From: Maratus speciosus | Lineage: Eukaryota > Arthropoda > Arachnida > Araneae > Salticidae | Direction of reading: 5' to 3' | DNA: 64,000 nt | Assembly (NCBI GenBank): GCA_963932465.1 | Contig: OZ010786.1 | Span: 531,467,073-531,531,072 of the forward strand | Notes under the pieces: model-generated | What the model saw: only the letters and a program-made list of their open reading frames with translations | The model's database searches: none | What the model was told of the DNA's origin: nothing | In this document: positions 1 to 13,531 of the stretch, piece after piece | Layout of the letters: each line of letters opens with the position of its first letter | Numbering within the stretch: the first letter of the stretch is position 1 | Position numbers and translations under genes: made by a program

Positions 1-562
1 ATGCAGGTTTTAAGTTTGTTATTTTTGAAGTTTTATTCACTTTTTAATCCTTACAAAACAGTTTGGGAGGCTGGTAGTTTTTAAGTATTAAATAAAATCC
101 TCTTTGCTGAGTGATCTATTCTAGAAGAAAAATAGGTTCCTTTTTTAAATATGTGGCACTTTTTCCAATGTACCATGTAAAAATGAGAAATTCTTGATCT
201 GGACAGAATTAGTATGATATTTTAATATAACCTCACCCGAGTTACGGGAGATATCGAAAAGCGTTTCATTATCTTTCGCAACTTCAGAAACCAATAAAAT
301 TTGTGCTTAATAAATGACTTTCTTGAAACAAACGTTTCTTTGTTTGACAAAAATATTTGGAAACAGTTCAGTAACTATAGGATAGATGACCATATTTTTT
401 AAAGTTTTAAATAAAAATTCTTAGAATGTAAATAGAAGAAATATTTATGCATATTTGAAATTCGTATACATATACTCATCATATTTTGGTCAAAAAATAA
501 TTAAATATCGACAACAAAATATAGGAAACAAAATTGAAAATAAAATGGCAGATGGCCTTGGA

Positions 563-590
563 CATCTCTCCAACAAGACGAGGAGAGATG
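563..590. other. Dyad in the satellite monomer (first complete example)
   Basis: CATCTCTCC (563-571) and GGAGAGATG (582-590) form a 9 bp inverted repeat with a 10 base loop, extended by GG/CC after one mismatch. The arms recur in many monomers while the loop differs (AACAAGACGA or AAAAAGCCGA). Some monomers break it, for example CATCTCTAT at about 2,657 and GAGATCGCC at about 8,286. Confidence 0.7.
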
Positions 591-980
591 GCCACCCAAT
601 ACAAGAAAGAAAGAATGAAGTTAAAATAGCAAAAAATAACACAGTTCATGTACTTAATCATTCATCATAAATAAATATGAACTTAGTTAATTTTGAAGTT
701 TTATTCACTTTTTAATCATTACAAAATAGTTTGGGAGGCTGGTAGTTTTTAAGTATTAAATAAAATCCTCTTTGCTGAGTGATCTATTTTAGAAGAAAAA
801 TAGGTTCCTTTTTTTTAAAAATGTGGCATTTTTTCAAATATACCATGTAAAAATGAGAAATTCTTGATCTGGACAGAATTAGTATGATATTGTAATAAAA
901 CCTCACCCGAGTTACGGGAGATATCGAAAAGCGTTTCATTATCTTTCGCAACTTCAGAAACCAATAAAATTTTTGATTAA

Positions 981-1732
981 GGGGTCTCAGGACTCTTAAA
1001 GCTCTAAAATTTTCGAAATTTTAATTTTTTTAGATGTTAAACTTCTATGTTTTCTCAACATTATTATATAATTGTTATCTTGAAATTCTCATTAGAACAG
1101 AAGTTATGTCATTTAGAATTATACTCGCTCAATAGCTGAAGAGGTGTTTCCAAAATTTTGAAGTCATTTTTCTCCAAATGACGTTTTTGGGCATAACGCT
1201 CACGATATCTCAAAAACTTCTGAATATTTTTTCATACAATTGTGAAAACATTTATTTCATGTTAGTCTGTATAAACTGAACCTAAAATTTCCTTTTTATT
1301 GTAAAAATAAAATATTTTTTAGGGGTTTATATTGTTGAAATATTCTAAAATTTGCATTAGCTAAATACAACTTTGCATTAAAAATATAAAAATGCTTTAA
1401 ATACAAATTTATTTAGGTTCAGTGTCATTATTATAATCTGAGGTATAAGTAGGCACCAAAAGTTTCATTCTAGTTGCAAAATGTATTTTGTAATCGTGCG
1501 CATAAGCTGTTATGCCGATTTTCTGCTCGTCAAATGTCTGACAGTTTGAAGTTCCCTGTAAATGCTAATTCTGCATCTTGCAATTTTTCAAATATTTGAA
1601 ATGAAAGAAAATACTTGTATCTTTCATTCCCATTTAAAATTGTGTCTTAATATCAAATACGTTTTAAGATGTTGAATGTTGAAGATGGTCCTTTTTTTTC
1701 ATTTTTTCCAATTTTAAGAGTCCTGACACCCC
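981..1732. mobile_element. Satellite-borne TTAA/TIR element, copy 1
   Basis: A 752 bp non-autonomous DNA transposon inside a satellite monomer. The left end GGGGTCTCAGGACTCTTAAA faces the right end ...TTTTAAGAGTCCTGACACCCC, giving inverted repeats of about 20 bp with one mismatch in this copy. TTAA lies immediately outside on both sides (977-980 and 1733-1736). Short monomers have a single TTAA at this point (TGCTTAATAAATGAC), which is the empty site. There is no coding capacity. TTAA duplications are typical of the piggyBac superfamily, but the ends are not ones I recognise, so the family stays open. Right-end haplotype: GACACCCC. Confidence 0.9.
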
Positions 1733-2153
1733 TTAAAAAATGACTTTTTTGAAACAAACGTTTCTTTGTTTGACAGAAATATTTGGAAACAGTTGAGTAA
1801 CTCTAGGATAGATGGCCATATTTTTTAAAGATTTAAATAAAAATGCTTAGACTGCAGATAGAAGAAATATTTATGTATATTTGAAATTCTTATACATATA
1901 CACATCATATTTTGGTCAAAATTAATTAAATATCGGCAACAAAATGTAGGAAACAATATTGAAAATAAAATGGCAGATGTCCTTGGACATCTCTCCAAAA
2001 AGCCGAGGAGAGATGGCCACCCAATACAAGAAAGAAAGAATGAAGGTAAAGTAGCAAAAAATAACACAGTTCACGTACTTAATCATTAATCATTAATAAA
2101 TATGAACTTTGTTAATTTTGAAGTTTTATTCACATTTTAATCATTACAAAACA

Positions 2154-4245
2154 GTTTGGGAGGCTGGTAGTTTTTAAGTATTAAATAAAATCCTCTTTGC
2201 TGAATGATCTATTTTAGAAGAAAAATAGGTTCCTTTTTTAAATATGTGGCATTTTTTCCAATGTACCATGTAAAAATGAGAAATTCTTGATCTGGACAGA
2301 ATTAGTATGATATTGTAATATAACGTCTCCCGAGTTACGGGAGATATCGAAAAGCGTTTCATTTTCTTTCGCATCTTCAGAAACCAATAAAATTTGTGCT
2401 TAATAAATTACTTTCTTGAAACAAACGTTTCTTTGTTTGACAAAAATATTTGGAAACAGTTCAGTAACTCTAGGATAGATGACCATATTTTTTAAATTTT
2501 TAAATAAAAATTCTTAGAATGTAAATAGAAGAAATATTTATGCATATTTGAAATTCGTATACATATACCCATCATATTTTGGTCAAAAAATAATTAAATA
2601 TCGACAACAAAATATAGGAAACAAAATTGAAAATAAAATGGCAGATGGCCTTGGACATCTCTATAACAAGACGAGGAGAGATGGCCACCCAACACAAGAA
2701 AGAATGAATGAAGTTAAAATAGCAAAAAATAACACAGTTCATGTACTTAATCATTCATCATTAATAAATATGAATTTTGTTAATTTTGAAGTTTTATTCA
2801 CTTTTTAATCATTACTAAACAGTTTGGGAGGCTGGTAGTTTTTAAGTATTAAATAAAATACTCTTTGCTGAGTGATCTATTTTAGAAGAAAAATATGTTC
2901 CTTTTTTTAAATATGTGGCATTTTTTCAAATATACCATGTAAAAATGAGAAATTCTTGATCTGGACAGAATTAGTATGATATTGTAATATAACCTCACCC
3001 GAGTTACGGGAGATATCGAAAAGCGTTTCATTATCTTTCGCAACTTCAGAAACCAATAAAATTTTTGCTTAAGGGGTCTCAGGACTCTTAAAGCTCTAAA
3101 ATTTTCGAAATTTTAATTTTTTTAGATGTTAAACTTCTATGTTTTCTGAACATTTTTATATAATTGTTATCTTGAAATTCTCATTAGAACAGAAGTTATG
3201 TCATTTAGAATTATACTCGCTCAATAGCTGAAGAGGTGTTTCCAAAATTTTGAAGTCATTTTTCTCCAAATGACGTTTTTGGGAATAGCGCGCACGATAT
3301 CTCAAAAACTTCTGAATATTTTTTCATGAAATTTTCAAAACATTTTTTTCATGTTAGTCTGTATAAACTGAACCTAAAATTTCCTTTTTATTGTAAAAAT
3401 AAAATATTTTTTAGGGGTTTATATTGTTGAAGTATTCTAAAATTTGCATTAGCTAAATACAACTTTGCATTAAAAATATAAAAATGCTTTAAATACAAAT
3501 TTATTTAGGCTCAGTGTCATTATTGTAATCTGAGGTATAAGTAGGCACCAAAGGTTCCATTCTAGTTGCAAAATCTATTTTGTAATCGTGCGCATAAGCT
3601 GTTATGACGATTTTCTGCTCGTCAAATGCCTGATAGTTTGAAGTTCCCTGTAAATGCTAATTCTGCATCTTGAAATTTTTCAAATATTTAAAATGAAAGA
3701 AAATACTTGTATCTTTCATTCCCATTTAAAATTGTGTCTTAATATCAAACACATTTTAAGATGTTAAATGTTGAAGATGGTCCATTTTTTTCATTTTTTC
3801 CAATTTTAAGAGTCCTGAGAACCCTTAAAAAATGACTTTTTTGAAACAAACGTTTCTTTGTTTGACAGAAATATTTGGAAACAGTTGAGTAACTCTAGGA
3901 TAGATGGCCATATTTTTTAAAGATTTAAATAAAATTGCTTAGACTGCAGATAGAAGAATTATTTATGTATATTTGAAATTCTTATACATATACACATCAT
4001 ATTTTGGTCAAAATTAATTAAATATCGGCAACAAAATGTAGGAAACAATATTGAAAATAAAATGGCAGATGTCCTTGGACATCTCTCCAAAAAGCCGAGG
4101 AGAGATGGCCACCCAATACAAGAAAGAAAGAATGAAGGTAAAGTAGCAAAAAATAACACAGTTCACGTACTTAATCATTCATCATTAATAAATATGAACT
4201 TTGTTAATTTTGAAGTTTTATTCACATTTTAATCATTACAAAACA
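2154..4245. repeat. 2,092 bp SL higher-order unit, copy 1
   Basis: One short monomer (2154-2821) followed by one long monomer (2822-4245). The next 2,092 bp repeat it almost base for base; one difference seen is GGACAGAATT here against GGACATAATT in the next unit. The pair looks like a recent tandem duplication. Confidence 0.9.
3073..3824. mobile_element. Satellite-borne TTAA/TIR element, copy 2
   Basis: 752 bp, same insertion point. The right end is mutated to GAGAACCC, the haplotype shared with copies 3 and 12. Confidence 0.88.
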
Positions 4246-6337
4246 GTTTGGGAGGCTGGTAGTTTTTAAGTATTAAATAAAATCCTCTTTGCTGAATGAT
4301 CTATTTTAGAAGAAAAATAGGTTCCTTTTTTAAATATGTGGCATTTTTTCCAATGTACCATGTAAAAATGAGAAATTCTTGATCTGGACATAATTAGTAT
4401 GATATTGTAATATAACGTCTCCCGAGTTACGGGAGATATCGAAAAGCGTTTCATTTTCTTTCGCATCTTCAGAAACCAATAAAATTTGTGCTTAATAAAT
4501 TACTTTCTTGAAACAAACGTTTCTTTGTTTGACAAAAATATTTGGAAACAGTTCAGTAACTCTAGGATAGATGACCATATTTTTTAAATTTTTAAATAAA
4601 AATTCTTAGAATGTAAATAGAAGAAATATTTATGCATATTTGAAATTCGTATACATATACCCATCATATTTTGGTCAAAAAATAATTAAATATCGACAAC
4701 AAAATATAGGAAACAAAATTGAAAATAAAATGGCAGATGGCCTTGGACATCTCTATAACAAGACGAGGAGAGATGGCCACCCAACACAAGAAAGAATGAA
4801 TGAAGTTAAAATAGCAAAAAATAACACAGTTCATGTACTTAATCATTCATCATTAATAAATATGAATTTTGTTAATTTTGAAGTTTTATTCACTTTTTAA
4901 TCATTACTAAACAGTTTGGGAGGCTGGTAGTTTTTAAGTATTAAATAAAATACTCTTTGCTGAGTGATCTATTTTAGAAGAAAAATATGTTCCTTTTTTT
5001 AAATATGTGGCATTTTTTCAAATATACCATGTAAAAATGAGAAATTCTTGATCTGGACAGAATTAGTATGATATTGTAATATAACCTCACCCGAGTTACG
5101 GGAGATATCGAAAAGCGTTTCATTATCTTTCGCAACTTCAGAAACCAATAAAATTTTTGCTTAAGGGGTCTCAGGACTCTTAAAGCTCTAAAATTTTCGA
5201 AATTTTAATTTTTTTAGATGTTAAACTTCTATGTTTTCTGAACATTTTTATATAATTGTTATCTTGAAATTCTCATTAGAACAGAAGTTATGTCATTTAG
5301 AATTATACTCGCTCAATAGCTGAAGAGGTGTTTCCAAAATTTTGAAGTCATTTTTCTCCAAATGACGTTTTTGGGAATAGCGCGCACGATATCTCAAAAA
5401 CTTCTGAATATTTTTTCATGAAATTTTCAAAACATTTTTTTCATGTTAGTCTGTATAAACTGAACCTAAAATTTCCTTTTTATTGTAAAAATAAAATATT
5501 TTTTAGGGGTTTATATTGTTGAAGTATTCTAAAATTTGCATTAGCTAAATACAACTTTGCATTAAAAATATAAAAATGCTTTAAATACAAATTTATTTAG
5601 GCTCAGTGTCATTATTGTAATCTGAGGTATAAGTAGGCACCAAAGGTTCCATTCTAGTTGCAAAATCTATTTTGTAATCGTGCGCATAAGCTGTTATGAC
5701 GATTTTCTGCTCGTCAAATGCCTGATAGTTTGAAGTTCCCTGTAAATGCTAATTCTGCATCTTGAAATTTTTCAAATATTTAAAATGAAAGAAAATACTT
5801 GTATCTTTCATTCCCATTTAAAATTGTGTCTTAATATCAAACACATTTTAAGATGTTAAATGTTGAAGATGGTCCATTTTTTTCATTTTTTCCAATTTTA
5901 AGAGTCCTGAGAACCCTTAAAAAATGACTTTTTTGAAACAAACGTTTCTTTGTTTGACAGAAATATTTGGAAACAGTTGAGTAACTCTAGGATAGATGGC
6001 CATATTTTTTAAAGATTTAAATAAAATTGCTTAGACTGCAGATAGAAGAATTATTTATGTATATTTGAAATTCTTAAACATATACACATCATATTTTGGT
6101 CAAAATTAATTAAATATCGGCAACAAAATGTAGGAAACATAATTGAAAATAAAATGGCAGATGTCCTTGGACATCTCTCCAAAAAGCCGAGGAGAGATGG
6201 CCACCCAATACAAGAAAGAAAGAATGAAGTTAAAGTAGCAAAAAATAACACAGTTCATGTACTTAATCATTCATCATTAATAAATATGAACTTTGTTAAT
6301 TTTGAAGTTTTATTCACTTTTTAATCATTACAAAACA
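4246..6337. repeat. 2,092 bp SL higher-order unit, copy 2
   Basis: Near-identical tandem partner of 2154-4245. Its right part and the following monomers (to about 7,090) also match 29,098-31,950 at a constant offset of 24,852-24,853 bp. Shared private variants include TTTGGAAGGCTGG at 6338 and 31191, and GATCTAGACAG in both. Confidence 0.9.
5165..5916. mobile_element. Satellite-borne TTAA/TIR element, copy 3
   Basis: 752 bp, nearly identical to copy 2 in the duplicated 2.09 kb unit. Right end GAGAACCC. Confidence 0.88.
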
Positions 6338-7255
6338 GTTTGGAAGGCTGGTAGTTTTTAAGTATTAAATAAAATCCTCTTGTCTGAATGATCTATTTTA
6401 GAAGAAAAATAGGTTCCTTTTTTAAATATGTGGCATTTTTTCCAATGTACCATGTAAAAATGAGAAATTCTTGATCTAGACAGAATTAGTATGATATTTT
6501 AATATAGCCTCACCCGAGTTACGGGAGATATCGAAAAGCGTTTCATTATCTTTCGCAACTTCAGAAACCAATAAAATTTGTGCTTAATAAATGACTTTAT
6601 TGAAACAAACGTTTCTTTGTTTGACAAAAATATTTGGAAACAGTTTAGTAACTCTTGGATAGAAGACCATATTTTTTAAAGATTTAAATAAAAATTCTTA
6701 GAATGCAAATAGAAGAAATATTTATGCATATTTGAAATTCGTATACATATACCCATCATATTTTGGTCAAAATTAATTAAATATCGACAACAAAATGTAG
6801 GAAACAAAATTGAAAATAAAATGGCAGATGGCCTTGGACATCTCTCCAACAAGACGAGGAGAGATGGCCACCCAACACAAGAAAGAAAGAATGAAGTTAA
6901 AATAGCAAAAAATAACACAGTTCATGTACTTAATCATTCATCATTAATAAATATGAATTTTGTTAATTTTGAAGTTTTATTCACTTTTTAATCATTACAA
7001 AACAGTTTGGGAGGCTGGTAGTTTTTACGTATTAAATAAAATACTCTTTGCTGAGTGATCTATTTTAGAAGAAAAATATGTTCCTTTTTTTAAATATGTG
7101 GCATTTTTTCAAATATACCATGTAAAAATGAGAAATTCTTGATCTGGACAGAATTAGTATGATATTGTAATATAACCTCACCCGAGTTACGGGAGATATC
7201 GAAAAGCGTTTCATTATCTTTCGCAACTTCAGAAACCAATAAAATTTTTGCTTAA

Positions 7256-8007
7256 GGGGTCTCAGGACTCTTAAAGCTCTAAAATTTTCGAAATTTTAAT
7301 TTTTTTAGATGTTAAACTTCTATGTTTTCTGAACATTTTTATATAATTGTTATCTTGAAATTCTCATTAGAACAGAAGTTAGGTCATTTAGAATTATACT
7401 CGCTCAATAGCTGAAGAGGTGTTTCCAAAATTTTGAAGTCATTTTTCTCCAAATGACGTTTTTGGGAATAGCGCGCACGATATCTCAAAAACTTCTGAAT
7501 ATTTTTTCATGAAATTTTCAAAACATTTATTTCATGTTAGTCTATATAAACTGAACCTAAAATTTCCTTTTTATTGTAAAAATAAAATATTTTTTAGGGG
7601 TTTATATTGTTGAAATTTTCTAAAATTTGCATTAGCTAAATACAACTTTGCATTAAAAATATAAAAATGCTTTAAATACAAATTTATTTAGGTTCAGTGT
7701 CATTATTATAATCTGAGGTATAAGTAGGCACCAAAAGTTTCATTCTAGTTGCAAAATTTATTTTGTAATCGTGCGCATAAACTGTTATGCCGATTTTCTT
7801 CTCGTCAAATATTTGACAGTTTGAAGTTCCCTGTAAATGCTAATTCTGCATCTTGCAATTTTTCAAATATTTGAAATGAAAGAAAATACTTGTATCTTTC
7901 ATTCCCATTTAAAATTGTGTCTTAATATCAAATACATTTTAAGATGTTAAATGTTGAAGATGGTCCTTTTTTTTCATTTTTTCCAATTTTAAGAGTCCTG
8001 AGACCCC
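7256..8007. mobile_element. Satellite-borne TTAA/TIR element, copy 4
   Basis: 752 bp. The right end GAGACCCC gives perfectly paired terminal repeats with the left end. It differs internally from copies 1-3, for example GTCAAATATTTGACAG near 7,803. Confidence 0.9.
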
Positions 8008-8660
8008 TTAAAAATGACTTTTTTGAAACAAACGTTTCTTTGTTGGACAGAAATATTTGGAAACAGTTGAGTAACTCTAGGATAGATGGCCATATTTTTT
8101 TAAAGATTTAAATAAAAATGCTTAGACTACGGATAGAAGAAATATTTATGTATATTTGAAATTCTTATACATATACACATCATATTTTGGTCAAAATTAA
8201 TTAAATATCGACAACAAAATGTAGGAAACAAAATTGAAAATAAAATGGCAGATGTCCTTGGACATCTCTCCAAAAAGCCGAGGAGAGATCGCCACCCAAT
8301 ACAAGAAAGAAAGAATGAAGGTAAAGTAGCAAAAAATAACACAGTTCATGTACTTAATCATTCATCATTAATAATTATGAGCTCTGTTATTTTCGAAGTT
8401 TTATTCACTTTTTAATCATTACAAAACAGTTTGGGATGCTGGTAGTTTTTAAGTATTAAATAAAATCCTCTTTGCTGAATGATCTATTTTAGAAGAAAAA
8501 TAGGTTCCCTTTTTAAATATGTGGCATTTTTTCCAATGTACCATGTAAAAAAGAGAAATTCTTGATCTGGACAGAATTAGTATGATATTGTAATATAACC
8601 TCACCCAAGTTACGGGAGATATCGAAAAGCGTTTCATTATCTTTCGAAACTTCAGAAACC

Positions 8661-8678
8661 AATATTTTTTTCCCTTAA
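8661..8678. other. Element scar in short monomer 8429
   Basis: The sequence AATATTTTTTTCCC-TTAA replaces the usual AATAAAATTTTTGCTTAA plus element. The last CCC of the TIR element and its right TTAA with the L-type flank (AAAATGACTTTTTTG) survive. The left TTAA and nearly the whole element are gone, so this is a deletion derivative of a filled site and not an ancestral empty site. Confidence 0.75.
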
Positions 8679-10017
8679 AAAATGACTTTTTTGAAACAAA
8701 CGTTTCTTTGTTTGACAGAAATATTTGGAAACAGTTGAGTAACTCTAGGATAGATGGCCATATTTTTTAAAGATTTAAATAAAAATGCTTAGACTGCAGA
8801 TAGAAGAAATATTTATGTATATTTGAAATTCTTGTACATATACACATCATATTTTGGTCAAAATTAATTAAATATCGGCAACAAAATGTAGGAAACAAAA
8901 TTGAAAATAAAATGGCAGATGGCCTTGGACATCTCTCCAACAAGACGAGGAGAGATGGCCACCCAATACAAGAAAGAAAGAATGAAGTTAAAATAGCAAA
9001 AAATAACACAGTTCATGTACTTAATCATTCATCATAAATAAATATGAACTTAGTTAATTTTGAAGTTTTATTCACTTTTTAATCATTACAAAACAGTTTG
9101 GGAGGCTGGTAGTTTTTAAGTATTAAATAAAATCCTCTTTGCTGAGTGATCTATTTTAGAAGAAAAATAGGTTCCTTTTTTTTAAAAATGTGGCATTTTT
9201 TCAAATATACCATGTAAAAATGAGAAATTCTTGATCTGGACAGAATTAGTATGATATTGTAATATAACCTCACCCAAGTTACGGGAGATATCGAAAAGCG
9301 TTTCATTATCTTTCGCAACTTCAGAAACCAATAAAATTTGTGCTTAATAAATGACTTTCTTGAAACAAAGGTTTCTTTGTTTGACAAAAATATTTGGAAA
9401 CAGTTCAGTAACTATAGGATAGATGACCATATTTTTTAAAGTTTTAAATAAAAATTCTTAGAATGTAAATAGAAGAAATATTTATGCATATTTGAAATTC
9501 GTATACATATACTCATCATATTTTGGTCAAAAAATAATTAAATATCGACAACAAAATATAGGAAACAAAATTGAAAATAAAATGGCAGATGGCCTTGGAC
9601 ATCTCTCCAACAAGACGAGGAGAGATGGCCACCCAATACAAGAAAGAAAGAATGAAGTTAAAATAGCAAAAAATAACACAGTTCATGTACTTAATCATTC
9701 ATCATAAATAAATATGAACTTAGTTAATTTTGAAGTTTTATTCACTTTTTAATCATTACAAAACAGTTTGGGAGGCTGGTAGTTTTTAAGTATTAAATAA
9801 AATGCTCTTTGCTGAGTGATCTATTTTAGAAGAAAAATAGGTTCCTTTTTTTAAAAAATGTGGCATTTTTTCAAATATACCATGTAAAAATGAGAAATTC
9901 TTGATCTGGACAGAATTAGTATGATATTGTAATATAACCTCACCCGCGTTACGGGAGATATCGAAAAGCGTTTCATTATCTTTCGCAACTTCAGAAACCA
10001 ATAAAATTTTTGCTTAA

Positions 10018-10769
10018 GGGGTCTCAGGACTCTTAAAGCTCTAAAATTTTCGAAATTTTAATTTTTTTAGATGTTAAACTTCTATGTTTTCTGAACATTT
10101 TTATATAATTGTTATCTTGAAATTCTCATTAGAACAGAAGTTAGGTCATTTAGAATTATACTCGCTCAATAGCTGAAGAGGTGTTTCCAAAATTTTGAAG
10201 TCATTTTTCTCCAAATGACGTTTTTGGGAATAGCGCGCACGATATCTCAAAAACTTCTGAATATTTTTTCATGAAATTTTCAAAACATTTATTTCATGTT
10301 AGTCTATATAAACTGAACCTAAAATTTCCTTTTTATTGTAAAAATAAAATATTTTTTAGGGGTTTATATTGTTGAAATTTTCTAAAATTTGCATTAGCTA
10401 AATACAACTTTGCATTAAAAATATAAAAATGCTTTAAATACAAACTTATTTAGGTTCAGTGTCATTATTATAATCTGAGGTATAAGTAGGCACCAAAAGT
10501 TTCATTCTAGTTGCAAAATTTATTTTGTAATCGTGCGCATAAACTGTTATGCCGATTTTCTTCTCGTCAAATATTTGACAGTTTGAAGTTCCCTGTAAAT
10601 GCTAATTCTGCATCTTGCAATTTTTCAAATATTTGAAATGAAAGAAAATACTTGTATCTTTCATTCCCATTTAAAATTGTGTCTTAATATCAAATACATT
10701 TTAAGATGTTAAATGTTGAAGATGGTCCTTTTTTTTCATTTTTTCCAATTTTAAGAGTCCTGAGACCCC
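10018..10769. mobile_element. Satellite-borne TTAA/TIR element, copy 5
   Basis: 752 bp with perfect ends (GAGACCCC), in the first L monomer of super-repeat copy 1. It shares the GTCAAATATTTGACAG variant with copy 4. Confidence 0.9.
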
Positions 10770-11422
10770 TTAAAAATGACTTTTTTGAAACAAACGTTTC
10801 TTTGTTGGACAGAAATATTTGGAAACAGTTGAGTAACTCTAGGATAGATGGCCATATTTTTTTAAAGATTTAAATAAAAATGCTTAGACTACGGATAGAA
10901 GAAATATTTATGTATATTTGAAATTCTTATACATATACACATCATATTTTGGTCAAAATTAATTAAATATCGACAACAAAATGTAGGAAACAAAATTGAA
11001 AATAAAATGGCAGATGTCCTTGGACATCTCTCCAAAAAGCCGAGGAGAGATCGCCACCCAATACAAGAAAGAAAGAATGAAGGTAAAGTAGCAAAAAATA
11101 ACACAGTTCATGTACTTAATCATTCATCATTAATAATTATGAGCTCTGTTATTTTCGAAGTTTTATTCACTTTTTAATCATTACAAAACAGTTTGGGATG
11201 CTGGTAGTTTTTAAGTATTAAATAAAATCCTCTTGTCTGAATGATCTATTTTAGAAGAAAAATAGGTTCCCTTTTTAAATATGTGGCATTTTTTCCAATG
11301 TACCATGTAAAAAAGAGAAATTCTTGATCTGGACAGAATTAGTATGATATTGTAATATAACCTCACCCAAGTTACGGGAGATATCGAAAAGCGTTTCATT
11401 ATCTTTCGAAACTTCAGAAACC

Positions 11423-11440
11423 AATATTTTTTTCCCTTAA
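11423..11440. other. Element scar in monomer 11191
   Basis: Same AATATTTTTTTCCC-TTAA scar as at 8661, in super-repeat copy 1. Confidence 0.75.
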
Positions 11441-12780
11441 AAAATGACTTTTTTGAAACAAATGTTTCTTTGCTTGACAGAAATATTTGGAAACAGTTGA
11501 GTAACTCTAGGATAGATGGCCATATTTTTTAAAGATTTAAATAAAAATGCTTAGACTGCAGATAGAAGAAATATTTATGTATATTTGAAATTCTTGTACA
11601 TATACACATCATATTTTGGTCAAAATTAATTAAATATCGGCAACAAAATGTAGGAAACAAAATTGAAAATAAAATGGCAGATGGCCTTGGACATCTCTCC
11701 AACAAGACGAGGAGAGATGGCCACCCAATACAAGAAAGAAAGAATGAAGTTAAAATAGCAAAAAATAACACAGTTCATGTACTTAATCATTCATCATAAA
11801 TAAATATGAACTTAGTTAATTTTGAAGTTTTATTCACTTTTTAATCATTACAAAACAGTTTGGGAGGCTGGTAGTTTTTAAGTATTAAATAAAATCCTCT
11901 TTGCTGAGTGATCTATTTTAGAAGAAAAATAGGTTCCTTTTTTTTAAAAATGTGGCATTTTTTCAAATATACCATGTAAAAATGAGAAATTCTTGATCTG
12001 GACAGAATTAGTATGATATTGTAATATAACCTCACCCAAGTTACGGGAGATATCGAAAAGCGTTTCATTATCTTTCGCAACTTCAGAAACCAATAAAATT
12101 TGTGCTTAATAAATGACTTTCTTGAAACAAACGTTTCTTTGTTTGACAAAAATATTTGGAAACAGTTCAGTAACTATAGGATAGATGACCATATTTTTTA
12201 AAGTTTTAAATAAAAATTCTTAGAATGTAAATAGAAGAAATATTTATGCATATTTGAAATTCGTATACATATACTCATCATATTTTGGTCAAAAAATAAT
12301 TAAATATCGACAACAAAATATAGGAAACAAAATTGAAAATAAAATGGCAGATGGCCTTGGACATCTCTCCAACAAGACGAGGAGAGATGGCCACCCAATA
12401 CAAGAAAGAAAGAATGAAGTTAAAATAGCAAAAAATAACACAGTTCATGTACTTAATCATTCATCATAAATAAATATGAACTTAGTTAATTTTGAAGTTT
12501 TATTCACTTTTTAATCATTACAAAACAGTTTGGGAGGCTGGTAGTTTTTAAGTATTAAATAAAATCCTCTTTGCTGAGTGATCTATTTTAGAAGAAAAAT
12601 AGGTTCCTTTTTTTAAAAAATGTGGCATTTTTTTCAAATATACCATGTAAAAATGAGAAATTCTTGATCTGGACAGAATTAGTATGATATTGTAATATAA
12701 CCTCACCCGAGTTGCGGGAGATATCGAAAAGCGTTTCATTATCTTTCGCAACTTCAGAAACCAATAAAATTTTTGCTTAA

Positions 12781-13531
12781 GGGGTCTCAGGACTCTTAAA
12801 GCTCTAAAATTTTCGAAATTTTAATTTTTTTAGATGTTAAACTTCTATGTTTTCTCAACATTTTTTTATAATTGTTATCTTGAAATTCTCATTAGAACAG
12901 AAGTTATGTCATTTAGAATTATACTCGCTCAATAGCTGAAGAGGTGTTTCCAAAATTTTGAAGTCATTTTTCTCCAAATGACGTTTTGGGCATAACGCTC
13001 ACGATATCTCAAAAACTTCTGAATATTTTTTCATACAATTGTGAAAACATTTATTTCATGTTAGTCTGTATAAACTGAACCTAAAATTTCCTTTTTATTG
13101 TAAAAATAAAATATTTTTTAGGGGTTTATATTGTTGAAATATTCTAAAATTTGCATTAGCTAAATACAACTTTGCATTAAAAATATAAAAATGCTTTAAA
13201 TACAAATTTATTTAGGTTCAGTGTCATTATTATAATCTGAGGTATAAGTAGGCACCAAAAGTTTCATTCCAGTTGCAAAATGTATTTTGTAATCGTGCGC
13301 ATAAGCTGTTATGCCGATTTTCTGCTCGTCAAATGTCTGACAGTTTGAAGTTCCCTGTAAATGCTAATTCTGCATCTTGCAATTTTTCAAATATTTGAAA
13401 TGAAAGAAAATACTTGTATCTTTCATTCCCATTTAAAATTGTGTCTTAATATCAAATACATTTTAAGATGTTAAATGTTGAAGATGGTCCTTTTTTTTCA
13501 TTTTTTCCAATTTTAAGAGTCCTGACACCCC
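12781..13531. mobile_element. Satellite-borne TTAA/TIR element, copy 6
   Basis: 751 bp, right end GACACCCC, in the second L monomer of super-repeat copy 1. The alternation of right-end haplotypes along the array follows the super-repeat phase. Confidence 0.9.

Larger units (their letters stand above)
7005..9765. repeat. 2.76 kb L-S-S unit, paired with 9766-12527
   Basis: Long monomer 7005, element-scar monomer 8429 and short monomer 9096. The next 2,762 bp have the same order and share private variants with it, such as TTGTTGGACAG just after the TIR element (8,041 and 10,801). This suggests the 2.76 kb block duplicated before it became part of the 6.19 kb super-repeat. Confidence 0.8.
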
